NCBI RefSeq assembly: GCF_051860505.1
Contig: NZ_JBHYDX010000012.1
Coordinates: forward strand, 62,001 to 126,000
Length of the DNA: 64,000 bases
Origin: Pannonibacter sp051860505
GTDB lineage: Bacteria; Pseudomonadota; Alphaproteobacteria; Rhizobiales; Stappiaceae
Direction: 5' to 3'
Positions 1-7,245 of this stretch are shown one piece after another. A program made the position numbers and the translations under genes. Every line of letters begins with the position of its first letter. Position 1 is the stretch's first letter. The notes below the pieces were generated by a model that was not told the origin of the DNA, did no database searches, and saw only the letters and a list, made by a program, of their open reading frames with translations.

Positions 1-2
1 TT

Positions 3-515
3 CTGGCGCATGATTTCATCAAGACGGTGTTGTTCGAATCGCCAACGCTCGTCTGCATCACGCTGATTCTGGGTGGCTTCGTGCTGCTGGCGGTTGATCG
101 CCTGCCGCTGACCCCGCGCTACACCAACGCGATGGAATATCCTCTCGGTCTCAGCCTCGCCATCGGCTTCTGCCAGTGTCTGGCGATGGTGCCGGGTGTG
201 TCGCGATCCGGGGCGACCATCGTCGGCGCGCTGCTGATGGGCACGGACAAGCGCTCGGCAGCGGAGTTCTCGTTCTTCCTGGCCCTGCCGACCATGGCCG
301 GTGCCTTCGCCTATGATCTCTACAAGAACCGCGACGTCCTCTCGATGGATGATGCGGCCATCATCGGCATCGGCTTTGTCACCTCCTTCATCGCCGGCGC
401 CTTCGTGGTCAAGACCCTGCTCGACTTCGTCAGCCGCCACGGCTTCGCCCCTTTCGCCTGGTGGCGCATTATCGCCGGCAGCATCGGCCTCGCCGCGCTT
501 TATGCGTTCGGTTGA
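3..515 (+). CDS. uppP: Undecaprenyl-diphosphatase UppP (BacA), 3' part
   Basis: The gene begins upstream of the window; 170 C-terminal codons are present, in frame from base 3. UppP is an integral inner-membrane enzyme that dephosphorylates undecaprenyl pyrophosphate to recycle the lipid carrier for peptidoglycan and other polysaccharides. The visible part holds the family signature PGVSRSGAT (near base 195), whose Ser/Arg residues are known to be catalytic in this family, followed by several hydrophobic helices and a typical C-terminus ending in a small hydrophobic stretch. The following gene is convergent and only 6 bp away. Identification is firm; nothing can be said about its promoter. 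Confidence 0.93.
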   Translation: MAHDFIKTVLFESPTLVCITLILGGFVLLAVDRLPLTPRYTNAMEYPLGLSLAIGFCQCLAMVPGVSRSGATIVGALLMGTDKRSAAEFSFFLALPTMAGAFAYDLYKNRDVLSMDDAAIIGIGFVTSFIAGAFVVKTLLDFVSRHGFAPFAWWRIIAGSIGLAALYAFG

Positions 516-521
516 GGCGTT

Positions 522-1115
522 TCAACTCGTCTGTGTGGGGCTGGACAGGCCTGCGAGATAGGTTGCGGTCGTCACTTCGACGAGCCTGTCGAGCGTGTCA
601 CCCTGCATCAGGTCCTTTGCCAACTGGCGGTCGCTGATCAGGATGGCCAGCCCGTGTACAAGGGCCCACGCACCAACAGTCGCTTCCCGCTGATGCGTTC
701 CGGTCAGGCCGGAGACGGCAGCACTCAGCCTGGAGAATGCTTCCGCGGAGGAGGCTTCGAGGTCTGGAGACGTGCCGTCCCGAGGGTGCCGCATCATCAG
801 GTCGAACAGGTTCCGGTTTGCGAGTGCAAACCGGACATAGGCGTGGCCGAGGCGTTGCAGGGCCGGTGTGTCGCCCGGCAGCGCTGCCGCCCGATCCAGT
901 TCAGTGGACAACTGCCGGAAGCCACGGGCCGCCAGTGCAGCCATCAATGCCTCCCTGCTGCCGAAATGCCGGTAGGACGCGGACGCCGATACGCCGAGCT
1001 GTCTTGCGATTTCTCGCAGGCCGATTTTTTCAGCCGGTAGCTGCTCCAGCATGGCGTTTGCGGTGTCGAGCATCGTCGTCGCCAGATTGCCGTGATGATA
1101 AGGGACTTCACTCAT
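522..1115 (-). CDS. TetR-family transcriptional regulator
   Basis: A 197-residue TetR/AcrR repressor. The N-terminus reads MSEVPYHHGNL, a typical opening of the WHG-type TetR subgroup. A helix-turn-helix follows around residues 25-50 (IGLREIARQLGVSASASYRHF), and then an all-helical ligand-binding domain. The frame stays open to 1214 with another ATG at 1151, but that start would overlap the divergent gene at 1150, so 1115 is preferred. The adjacent divergent DoxX-like gene is the likely target, because the two starts are only about 34 bp apart and must share a control region. The ligand is unknown. Confidence 0.85.
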   Translation of the reverse strand: MSEVPYHHGNLATTMLDTANAMLEQLPAEKIGLREIARQLGVSASASYRHFGSREALMAALAARGFRQLSTELDRAAALPGDTPALQRLGHAYVRFALANRNLFDLMMRHPRDGTSPDLEASSAEAFSRLSAAVSGLTGTHQREATVGAWALVHGLAILISDRQLAKDLMQGDTLDRLVEVTTATYLAGLSSPTQTS

Positions 1116-1149
1116 GTTGACGCCGTTCACATAATGAGGTGCGTCTGTC

Positions 1150-1644
1150 ATGATGTTTCTGGCTTTTGTTGTCGGTACTGCTGCCCTTACTCTGTTAGGT
1201 GACCGGCTTGGCATCGCCTCTCTCCCTGATTGGGCCAGCCGCTTGCGGCTCGGCCTGGCTGCAGCCCTGGTGTTTTTTGGCGTTGATCACTTCCTGTCGG
1301 TTGGACGCTATGTCCCGATGATCGAAGGCTTTGTTCCCTTTGCGGAGCAGGTGGTGCTGGTGACAGGAGCTTGCGAGATCGCCGGCGCCATCGGCCTTCT
1401 GGTGCCAGCCACGCGGCGCCTCGCCGGCATTATGCTGGCGATCTACTTCGTCTGTGTCTTTCCGGCGAACATTGCCAATGCATTGAATGGGCTCGCCGTC
1501 GATGGGCTGCCGTCTTCAGGCTGGTACTATTGGGTACGTCTGGTGTTTCAGCCGCTCTATGTCTGGCTGGCGCTGTTCGCTGCCGGCATTGTCACGCAAC
1601 GCCAAGTGCCCGCAGACCTGCAGCCGTTGCCGCTGCGCCGATGA
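1150..1644 (+). CDS. DoxX-family integral membrane protein
   Basis: A 164-residue protein with about four hydrophobic helices and the DoxX-like pattern FFGVDHFLSVGRYVPMI near residues 37-55. It closely resembles small DoxX/DoxD-like membrane proteins of unknown biochemical role that often sit beside TetR regulators. A GAGG ribosome-binding site lies about 10 nt upstream of the ATG. Its last 53 bases overlap the 3' end of the convergent azlD gene. The function is not known; regulation by the divergent TetR gene is inferred from position. Confidence 0.8.
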   Translation: MMFLAFVVGTAALTLLGDRLGIASLPDWASRLRLGLAAALVFFGVDHFLSVGRYVPMIEGFVPFAEQVVLVTGACEIAGAIGLLVPATRRLAGIMLAIYFVCVFPANIANALNGLAVDGLPSSGWYYWVRLVFQPLYVWLALFAAGIVTQRQVPADLQPLPLRR

Positions 1645-1915
1645 CGATCACGGGAAACGGCATCTTCGCAAAATAGAGGACAGCGGCAGCCGCAACACCG
1701 AGTGGCCGCGCCCAACCGGCAAAGCCGCCCCCGTCGAGCAACGCCGAGTTCACCACCAGCGACAGCAGCATGATGACTGCCGCCATGGTGAAAAGCCGTT
1801 GCAGGGCGGGTGACAGGCTCAGCCGGCCGTGCAGCAGCGGCCCGGCTGCGCGAAAGGCAAAGGTTCCTGCGGCGAGCGCAAGGATCGCGGTGATCGGCAT
1901 GACGGCGCTGCTCAT
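1592..1915 (-). CDS. azlD: AzlD-family branched-chain amino acid exporter subunit
   Basis: A 107-residue small membrane protein with three to four hydrophobic helices. Its start overlaps the stop of the upstream azlC gene by 4 bases (ATGA), which shows translational coupling. AzlD-type proteins form a two-part permease with AzlC-type proteins that exports branched-chain amino acids; the paired arrangement is the main evidence for this subunit, since AzlD proteins are short and weakly conserved. The 3' end overlaps the convergent DoxX-like gene over 1592-1644. It is probably controlled with azlC by the XRE-cupin regulator upstream. Confidence 0.85.
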   Translation of the reverse strand: MSSAVMPITAILALAAGTFAFRAAGPLLHGRLSLSPALQRLFTMAAVIMLLSLVVNSALLDGGGFAGWARPLGVAAAAVLYFAKMPFPVIVIGAAATAAGLRALGVA

Positions 1916-2634
1916 TCGGCTGGCTCCTCACTGGGGAGAGGTTCAGTCCCGTGTTTCTGTCCGATCAGGGCGATGAGCCCGACGAGTGATACCAGCACCG
2001 GCACGCCGGCCGGCAGGTACGGCGTCAGCAACAGGCCAACGGCCGCGCCAAGTGCGGCAGCGGCTTGCGTCCGGCGGCCTTTCAGCGCCGGCAGCACCAG
2101 TGCCAGAAGGACAGCCGGGAAGGCGGCGTCGAGCCCGAATGTCGCCGCATCCCCCAAGGTCTCACCCATGACCGCACCGAGGGCGGTGCCAATGTTCCAC
2201 GATAGGAACAGGCTGAGCGCGCAGGCCCAGTACAGCGCCCGGCTGCACTGCGGGTTGCTGTCCTTGAGTGCAAAGGCAAGGGACTCGTCCGTCAGAACAT
2301 GCGCCCCGAGAACGCGCTGCAACAGGCTGCCTTTCAGCCGGTCTGCAATGGAAAAGCCGAAGGGCAGGTGGCGGGCGTTCAGGATCAACCCGGCCAGGAC
2401 CGCCGCGACAGGACCGCCGCCGGCGAGGATCACGCCGATGGCAGCAAACTGCGAGGCGCCGGCAAACACCACCAGCGACATCAGGATAGGAACCCAGACC
2501 GGGAAGCCGCCGCCGGTGGCAATAGCGCCGAAGGACAGGCCGACAATCGCCGCAGCCACGCCCACAAGGGCGACGTCGCGGAGGTCCTGACGGGTCAGGG
2601 GTTCGAAGATTGGCGTTTGAAATATCGTCCACAT
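1912..2634 (-). CDS. azlC: AzlC-family branched-chain amino acid exporter
   Basis: A 240-residue inner-membrane protein of the AzlC/YgaZ family, the large subunit of a branched-chain amino acid export permease. Family-typical stretches are SFGAIATGGGFPVWVPILMS (about residues 34-53), FAGASQFAAIGVILAGG and LILNARHLPFGFSIADRLKG. The length is usual for the family (about 230-240). azlD follows with a 4-base overlap. The gene is divergent from an XRE-cupin regulator, with an 11-bp perfect inverted repeat just upstream of its start, so repression or activation by that regulator is likely. The exact substrate cannot be told from sequence. Confidence 0.9.
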   Translation of the reverse strand: MWTIFQTPIFEPLTRQDLRDVALVGVAAAIVGLSFGAIATGGGFPVWVPILMSLVVFAGASQFAAIGVILAGGGPVAAVLAGLILNARHLPFGFSIADRLKGSLLQRVLGAHVLTDESLAFALKDSNPQCSRALYWACALSLFLSWNIGTALGAVMGETLGDAATFGLDAAFPAVLLALVLPALKGRRTQAAAALGAAVGLLLTPYLPAGVPVLVSLVGLIALIGQKHGTEPLPSEEPAE

Positions 2635-2655
2635 GTTTGCTAAACTGAACGAAGC

Positions 2656-2683
2656 TCAATCGTTCGTCAAGGCGAACGATTGA
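2656..2683. promoter_or_regulatory. Perfect inverted repeat, probable operator between azlCD and the XRE-cupin gene
   Basis: Two 11-bp arms, TCAATCGTTCG and CGAACGATTGA, are perfect inverted complements separated by 6 bp. The site starts 22 bp upstream of the azlC start codon. A further half-site TTCGAAC follows at 2691-2697. The position between a divergent regulator and its likely target, and the dyad symmetry, suggest an operator. Binding by the neighbouring XRE protein is inference. Confidence 0.65.
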
Positions 2684-2777
2684 ATTTTATTTCGAACGGA
2701 GCAAGCCGCTGACGCCGTCTGACAGCCCCACACCGGACTTCGCATCGGCCGGATCTCTCCAGACTTCCGAGCCGGCC

Positions 2778-3341
2778 ATGGGTTCCGGCGCTGATGATCT
2801 GATGCAATGGATTGCCTACTCCTTGCGCCAAGAGCGGGAAAAGGCCGGTATCAGCCTCAGCGAACTGGCCCGCCGGGCCAATCTGTCGAAGTCGACGCTG
2901 TCACAGGTCGAGGCCGGCAACGGCAATCCCAGCGTCGAGACCTTGTGGACGCTGGCGGTCACTCTCGGGGTTCCGTTCAGCCGGCTGGTTGATCGTCCGC
3001 GCCGGGTCCCGGCACGTCTGATCCGGGCGGGCGAGGGGCCGGCCACCCGTTCGGAACTGGCCGACTACACCGGCACCTTGCTGAGCGCCGGCGCACAGTC
3101 CGTCCGGCGCGATCTGTACCGGCTGGACATCCAGCCCGGTCGCGTGCGCCGGTCACCGCCCCATATCCCGGGTACGGTCGAGCATGTCATCGTGGCAACC
3201 GGTCGAGCCCGGCTGGGGCCTGTGGATGCGCTGGAGGAACTGCTCCCAGGCGACTACTTTGCCTATCCGGGCGACGTGCATCACAGCTACGAGGCACTGG
3301 AGCGGAATACCGTTGTCGTGCTTTTGATGGAGCACGCCTGA
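2778..3341 (+). CDS. XRE-family regulator with C-terminal cupin domain
   Basis: A 187-residue regulator. Residues 10-70 form a Cro/C1-type helix-turn-helix (ISLSELARRANLSKSTLSQV, then EAGNGNPSVETLWTLA). The C-terminal half fits a cupin fold, with the family-like GDYFAYPGDVHHSYEA near residues 152-167. This HTH-cupin architecture commonly senses a small molecule and controls a neighbouring transporter or catabolic gene. It is divergent from azlCD, with a perfect inverted repeat between them. The ATG at 2778 is used; an in-frame ATG at 2802 is an alternative. Control of amino-acid export is inferred from context only. Confidence 0.85.
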   Translation: MGSGADDLMQWIAYSLRQEREKAGISLSELARRANLSKSTLSQVEAGNGNPSVETLWTLAVTLGVPFSRLVDRPRRVPARLIRAGEGPATRSELADYTGTLLSAGAQSVRRDLYRLDIQPGRVRRSPPHIPGTVEHVIVATGRARLGPVDALEELLPGDYFAYPGDVHHSYEALERNTVVVLLMEHA

Positions 3342-3343
3342 GG

Positions 3344-3377
3344 TAGCGCCAAATGCATGTTGCGCTAACTGTTTTTT
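3344..3377 (+). terminator. Possible rho-independent terminator after the XRE-cupin gene
   Basis: TAGCGC and the complementary GCGCTA form a short stem (with a bulge, extending to AA/TT) around an ATGCAT-containing loop. A run of six T residues follows at 3372-3377, just after the stop codon of the regulator gene. Confidence 0.5.
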
Positions 3378-3384
3378 CTCTCCT

Positions 3385-4665
3385 TTGGTGTACCGAATGG
3401 GGGACTGCCGCCCATCCCAGCTGCCGAGGTATCCTGTGCTCCCTGTTGTCCTGACGCTTCGCCGACTTGTTCTTGCACTCACGGCTGTTGCTGGTCTGAG
3501 TTTCCTGCCAGCTCCGGGGGCGCATGCGGATGAGCCCGTCGTCAGCGTGTCCAGCGGTGTTTCCTATCAGTTGATCGGCCGCTGGGATGTCGACAAGCTG
3601 AACGAGATCCTGACCAAGGATACGCCCGCCTTCGCCGGCATCACCGAGACCTATACGCCGGCGACCAATGCTGTCCGGCTCTATCGTGTCACCTATCCGT
3701 CGGTCATTCCGGAGCACAACAGCAAGCCGACGATTGCCACGGGCCTGCTCGCCGTGCCGGAGATTGCCGCCACCGCGCTGCCGCTGGTGTCCTACCAGCA
3801 CGGCACGGTTTACGGACGCCAGGAGGTGCCGTCCTTCCCGGATCAGTCCCCGGAAACCCAGCTGATGATCGCGCAGTTCGCAGGGCAGGGCTATCTGCTC
3901 ATCGGCGCTGATTATTTCGGCATGGGCCTGTCGACAGAGCCGGAAGGCTACATGGTCAAGGCCAGCCACCAGCAGGCCACCACTGACATGCTGACCGCCA
4001 GCCGCGCCGTCATAGCCGACATGAAACTCTCAGACACCGGGCTCTTTCTTGCCGGCTGGTCACAGGGCGGTTTTGTAGCGATGGCGATGCTGGAAAAGCT
4101 GGAGCGCGACGGCGTTGCGGTGAAGGCAACGGTTACTGCCAGTGCACCGCTGGACGTGTTCGCCGCGCTGAACGGCTTCCTCAACTTCCCGCGCAAGAAC
4201 GATGCGGTCTGGGTCAACAGCCTGTTCATCCTGTCGAGCTTCTCTTTCGAGAATTACTACGGCATTCCGGGTCTTGCCCGCTCGCTCTTCACCGACGAGA
4301 CCTATGATCTTGCCCGCAAGGCCTATGTCCGCGAGCCGGTCGACCCGGCCTCCATCCCGACGGACCTGAAAAAGCTCATCCGCCCGGAATATTTTGACGC
4401 GCAGTATTTCGCGGCATCTGCCTATGGTCGCCTGATCGCCGAAACCCAGTCCTATCGCTGGGTGATCAAGACCCCGGTGCGCAACTATTACGGCGACACC
4501 GACGAGGCGATCACCGTCGGCGTTGCCAAGATGGCGCAGAACTATCAGTCGGCCATGGGTGCCGGCAATCCGATGGCGGAAGCCATTTCCACCGGCGACA
4601 CCAGCCACCGCGGCACCTTTGCTCGCGCCGTGCCGCAGTGGAAGATCTGGTTCGACGGCAAGTAG
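3385..4665 (+). CDS. Secreted alpha/beta hydrolase (secretory lipase-like)
   Basis: A 426-residue protein from the first ATG. A GTG at 3436 gives a shorter form whose N-terminus is directly a signal peptide (hydrophobic core LVLALTAVAGLSFL, then APGAHADEP as cleavage region), so the mature enzyme is probably periplasmic or exported. The nucleophile elbow is LAGWSQGGF (about residue 222), and the acid and histidine of the triad are probably in YYGDTDEA and TSHRGTF near the C-terminus. The overall layout resembles secretory lipases and related alpha/beta hydrolases; the substrate is unknown. It stands alone between a regulator and maiA. Confidence 0.82.
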   Translation: MVYRMGDCRPSQLPRYPVLPVVLTLRRLVLALTAVAGLSFLPAPGAHADEPVVSVSSGVSYQLIGRWDVDKLNEILTKDTPAFAGITETYTPATNAVRLYRVTYPSVIPEHNSKPTIATGLLAVPEIAATALPLVSYQHGTVYGRQEVPSFPDQSPETQLMIAQFAGQGYLLIGADYFGMGLSTEPEGYMVKASHQQATTDMLTASRAVIADMKLSDTGLFLAGWSQGGFVAMAMLEKLERDGVAVKATVTASAPLDVFAALNGFLNFPRKNDAVWVNSLFILSSFSFENYYGIPGLARSLFTDETYDLARKAYVREPVDPASIPTDLKKLIRPEYFDAQYFAASAYGRLIAETQSYRWVIKTPVRNYYGDTDEAITVGVAKMAQNYQSAMGAGNPMAEAISTGDTSHRGTFARAVPQWKIWFDGK

Positions 4666-4701
4666 GACCCTGCCGGACGGGGCGATAGCCACAGTCGGCG
4701 C

Positions 4702-4733
4702 TTGACGGGGATTGGTTGCATTTGCAATCAATC
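4702..4733. promoter_or_regulatory. Near-perfect dyad upstream of the maleylacetoacetate isomerase gene
   Basis: GATTGGTTGCA and TGCAATCAATC (4710-4733) are inverted arms around a TT centre with one G-T mismatch, containing the core TTGCA-TT-TGCAA. A TTGACG hexamer at 4702-4707 sits just before it and could be a -35 element, so the dyad would overlap the promoter. The site lies 31 bp before the maiA start. It is likely an operator; the binding protein is unknown. Confidence 0.5.
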
Positions 4734-4764
4734 GTCCCCTGTCCATCCAGACCGGGAGAGCGCC

Positions 4765-5415
4765 ATGGGCGAGGTCGTCCTTCACACCTATTTCCGCAGT
4801 TCCACGTCCTTTCGCGCCCGCATTGCGCTGAACCTCAAGGGCGTCGACTACCGCCCTGAGTTCCATCACCTTCGGCTCGGCAAGCATCGCGATCCGGCCT
4901 ATCTTGCGGTTAACCCGCAAGGGCTGGTCCCGACGCTGGTGTGGTCGGACGGCATGGTGCTGTCCCAGTCGCTGGCAATCATCGAGTTTCTGGATGAGGT
5001 GATCCCGGAGCCGGCGCTGCTGCCGCGTGACCCGGCCGGTCGCGCCCGGGTCAGGGCCCTCTCACAGATGATCGCCTGCGACATCCACCCGGTGAACAAC
5101 CTGCGCATCTTGAACGCCCTGCGCAGCCGTTTTGGCGCAGATGACGCAGCGGTCGCCGACTGGTTCCGCACCTGGGTTGCAGAGACCTTCGGCCCGCTGG
5201 AACTGCATCTTGCCAATGATCCGCAGACCGGCCGCTTCTGCCATGGCGACACGCCGACGATGGCCGACATCTGTCTCGTCGCGCAGGTCGCCAACAACGG
5301 CCGCTTCGGCGTCGACATGGAGCCCTATCCGGTCATCCGGCGCATCCACGCCGCCGCCATGGAACTCCCCGCCTTCATCGCCGCCGCTCCGCAGAACCAA
5401 CCCGACACGGAGTAG
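4765..5415 (+). CDS. maiA: Maleylacetoacetate isomerase (zeta-class glutathione S-transferase)
   Basis: A 216-residue two-domain GST. The N-terminal thioredoxin-like domain starts LHTYFRSSTSFRARIALNLK, matching the zeta-class active-site pattern SSxSxRxRIAL. The cis-proline segment NPQGLVPTLV and the glutathione-binding SQSLAIIEFLDE follow, then an all-alpha C-terminal domain. The ATG at 4765 is preferred to an upstream ATG at 4702 because it has a GGGAGAG ribosome-binding site and gives the family length. The enzyme converts maleylacetoacetate to fumarylacetoacetate in tyrosine degradation. No other pathway gene is adjacent, and GST paralogues of other function cannot be fully excluded. Confidence 0.88.
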   Translation: MGEVVLHTYFRSSTSFRARIALNLKGVDYRPEFHHLRLGKHRDPAYLAVNPQGLVPTLVWSDGMVLSQSLAIIEFLDEVIPEPALLPRDPAGRARVRALSQMIACDIHPVNNLRILNALRSRFGADDAAVADWFRTWVAETFGPLELHLANDPQTGRFCHGDTPTMADICLVAQVANNGRFGVDMEPYPVIRRIHAAAMELPAFIAAAPQNQPDTE

Positions 5416-5438
5416 TCCGGGCTGGCCGTCGCCCAGCG

Positions 5439-7229
5439 TCAGCTGCCCTCGCGTTCCATCGCCTGTCGCAACAAGGCGTCCCGAACGGCCTTGCGTGCAG
5501 TCAGGGGGGTCAGATTATGGTCCGTATCGGCAAGGAAGGTCACTGTCAGACCGGCATAGCGTCCGGCATCGCGGCCACGTGGTCCCAAGGCCTGCGCAAG
5601 GAACGCAAGCCCCGGATCGCCTTCGCTGTAGACGAGGTCCGTCCTCTGGCCACGCTGACTGAGCGTTGCAAGGTCAGTGTTGATCTGCCGGTGCAGCCGT
5701 GAGGATGTCGTCAGACCCAGCGCATATGGTGCGCTGGCCCGTTCAAGCCTGTTCAAGGCACGCCGGATCAAAAAGCCGATGAGCGCAAAGACAGGAACAT
5801 CGCCTTTGAGCAGCTTCTTCATCCGCGCCGGATCGAACAGTTTGCGGGCGTAGTCGGCCGTATCGCCATGGTCGAAGCGCAAGAGGTCGCCGATGTTCTC
5901 GCGCGGATCCCACAAGAACCGCTGCAGGTTGACACAGACAGCGCCTTTGATGCGCGGATCGGCGATGGCCCCGCGCAAGGCGAGGTAGGCGCCGCTGCAG
6001 GCCCCGGTCGCGATGATCTCGCCGGCGTCTCTTGTCTCCAGAAAGGCAAGCGCATCGGTGATGTCTTCCTGCTGCCTTGCGCTGTAATGCACCGGGTCCG
6101 GCGCACCGGGGGCTGCCGCGCTGTCGCCGATGTCGGAGACATCCAGCCGCAGGGAAGCAATGCCCTGCCGGGCCAGATCCCGTGCGGTCTCCCGTGTCGC
6201 CAGTCCCCAACCGGCGCGCGGCGTGCCGCCTGCGGTCAGGAACAGGATCGCGCGTCCGCGCCGGGCGTGTTCTTCCGGTTCGCACCAGGTGCCGACCAGG
6301 GTGCCCCGGCGTCCGAGCGTCACGACGTCCTCGCAGAACCCCAGACCCGTCACACGGGCCGAAAGCCCAGCCGGCAATCCGTCGCTTGGCGCGGCAGCGG
6401 CAGCAGAAGCAGAAGGGACAGGCGACGGCGCACTGGGAAGCGTCTGGCGCACCCATTTCCCGATGGCCGCAAGGTCTGCCAGCGGAGGTGTCGAGAGGGT
6501 CGGGTCGGTTACCAGGTCGTCATAGCCAGCAAACGGTACACTGGCCGCGCCGGTGGAGTTGGCCAGCAGTGCTGTAGCAAAGTCTTCTTCTCCCGTTCGT
6601 CCCGGACGCGGCAGGCACAGGACCGGGCATTTGCACGGAATAGCGGCTTCGCCAAGGCTTGCCGCCCTGATGTCGCGCGAAAGCCCTTCGCTCATGGCAA
6701 GGCCGGCGACGCTCATTGCGGCCCCTTCGGGCAGTTCGGGCGCGATCCGGGTGCGCTCGGCAATCATCGCGCCGCGAATCTGCGCCTCGCGCAGGTAAAG
6801 CCGTCCGGACAGCAGCGGTGCCATGAGCACGAGGGCGCCGATACTCTGGCGGTTGCGTGCCATCCGTCGTGCCGCCAACAGCGTGCCGAGGCCGAGGCCG
6901 GCCAGAACGATCTGCTCCGCTCCCGTTTCCCGCTGCAGCGCCTCGATTGCGGCATCCAGTGCTGTGTCCAGCATGTCGATGCCGGTTACCGCTTCCGGGG
7001 CAATCGCCGACCCGCCCATTCCCGGCAGATCGAACCGCAGCACCGGATAACCCTCGCGCGCCAGCAACTCCGCCAGAAGGCGCATGCTGCGTCTTGCACA
7101 AAGACCCTCATAGCCCCAGTCCTCGATCAGCACCACGCCGGTCAGTCCGGCTGGACCAAGCAGCAGGGCTGGGGATCCATCAAGGGCGAGGGGCCGCGGC
7201 CGCAATTGGCTGTCAGAGGGAGCGGTCAT
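5439..7229 (-). CDS. Tandem alpha/beta-hydrolase fusion protein of the polysaccharide locus
   Basis: A 596-residue protein made of two alpha/beta-hydrolase-like halves joined by an Ala/Ser/Pro linker (about residues 267-285). In the first half the elbow reads LAGLGLGTLL, so the usual nucleophile position is Gly. In the second half it reads ATGACSGAYL, so the nucleophile position is Cys; candidate acid and His residues are in SEGDPG and TDHNLT. No signal peptide is evident, so it is probably cytoplasmic. It is the last gene of a run with a GT4, wzx and GH5 gene (16 bp after GH5). Related hydrolases accompany exopolysaccharide gene sets in other bacteria. Its substrate, perhaps an acyl or precursor group on the polysaccharide, is unknown. 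Confidence 0.75.
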   Translation of the reverse strand: MTAPSDSQLRPRPLALDGSPALLLGPAGLTGVVLIEDWGYEGLCARRSMRLLAELLAREGYPVLRFDLPGMGGSAIAPEAVTGIDMLDTALDAAIEALQRETGAEQIVLAGLGLGTLLAARRMARNRQSIGALVLMAPLLSGRLYLREAQIRGAMIAERTRIAPELPEGAAMSVAGLAMSEGLSRDIRAASLGEAAIPCKCPVLCLPRPGRTGEEDFATALLANSTGAASVPFAGYDDLVTDPTLSTPPLADLAAIGKWVRQTLPSAPSPVPSASAAAAAPSDGLPAGLSARVTGLGFCEDVVTLGRRGTLVGTWCEPEEHARRGRAILFLTAGGTPRAGWGLATRETARDLARQGIASLRLDVSDIGDSAAAPGAPDPVHYSARQQEDITDALAFLETRDAGEIIATGACSGAYLALRGAIADPRIKGAVCVNLQRFLWDPRENIGDLLRFDHGDTADYARKLFDPARMKKLLKGDVPVFALIGFLIRRALNRLERASAPYALGLTTSSRLHRQINTDLATLSQRGQRTDLVYSEGDPGLAFLAQALGPRGRDAGRYAGLTVTFLADTDHNLTPLTARKAVRDALLRQAMEREGS

Positions 7230-7245
7230 GGGTGGGGTCCAGGTG

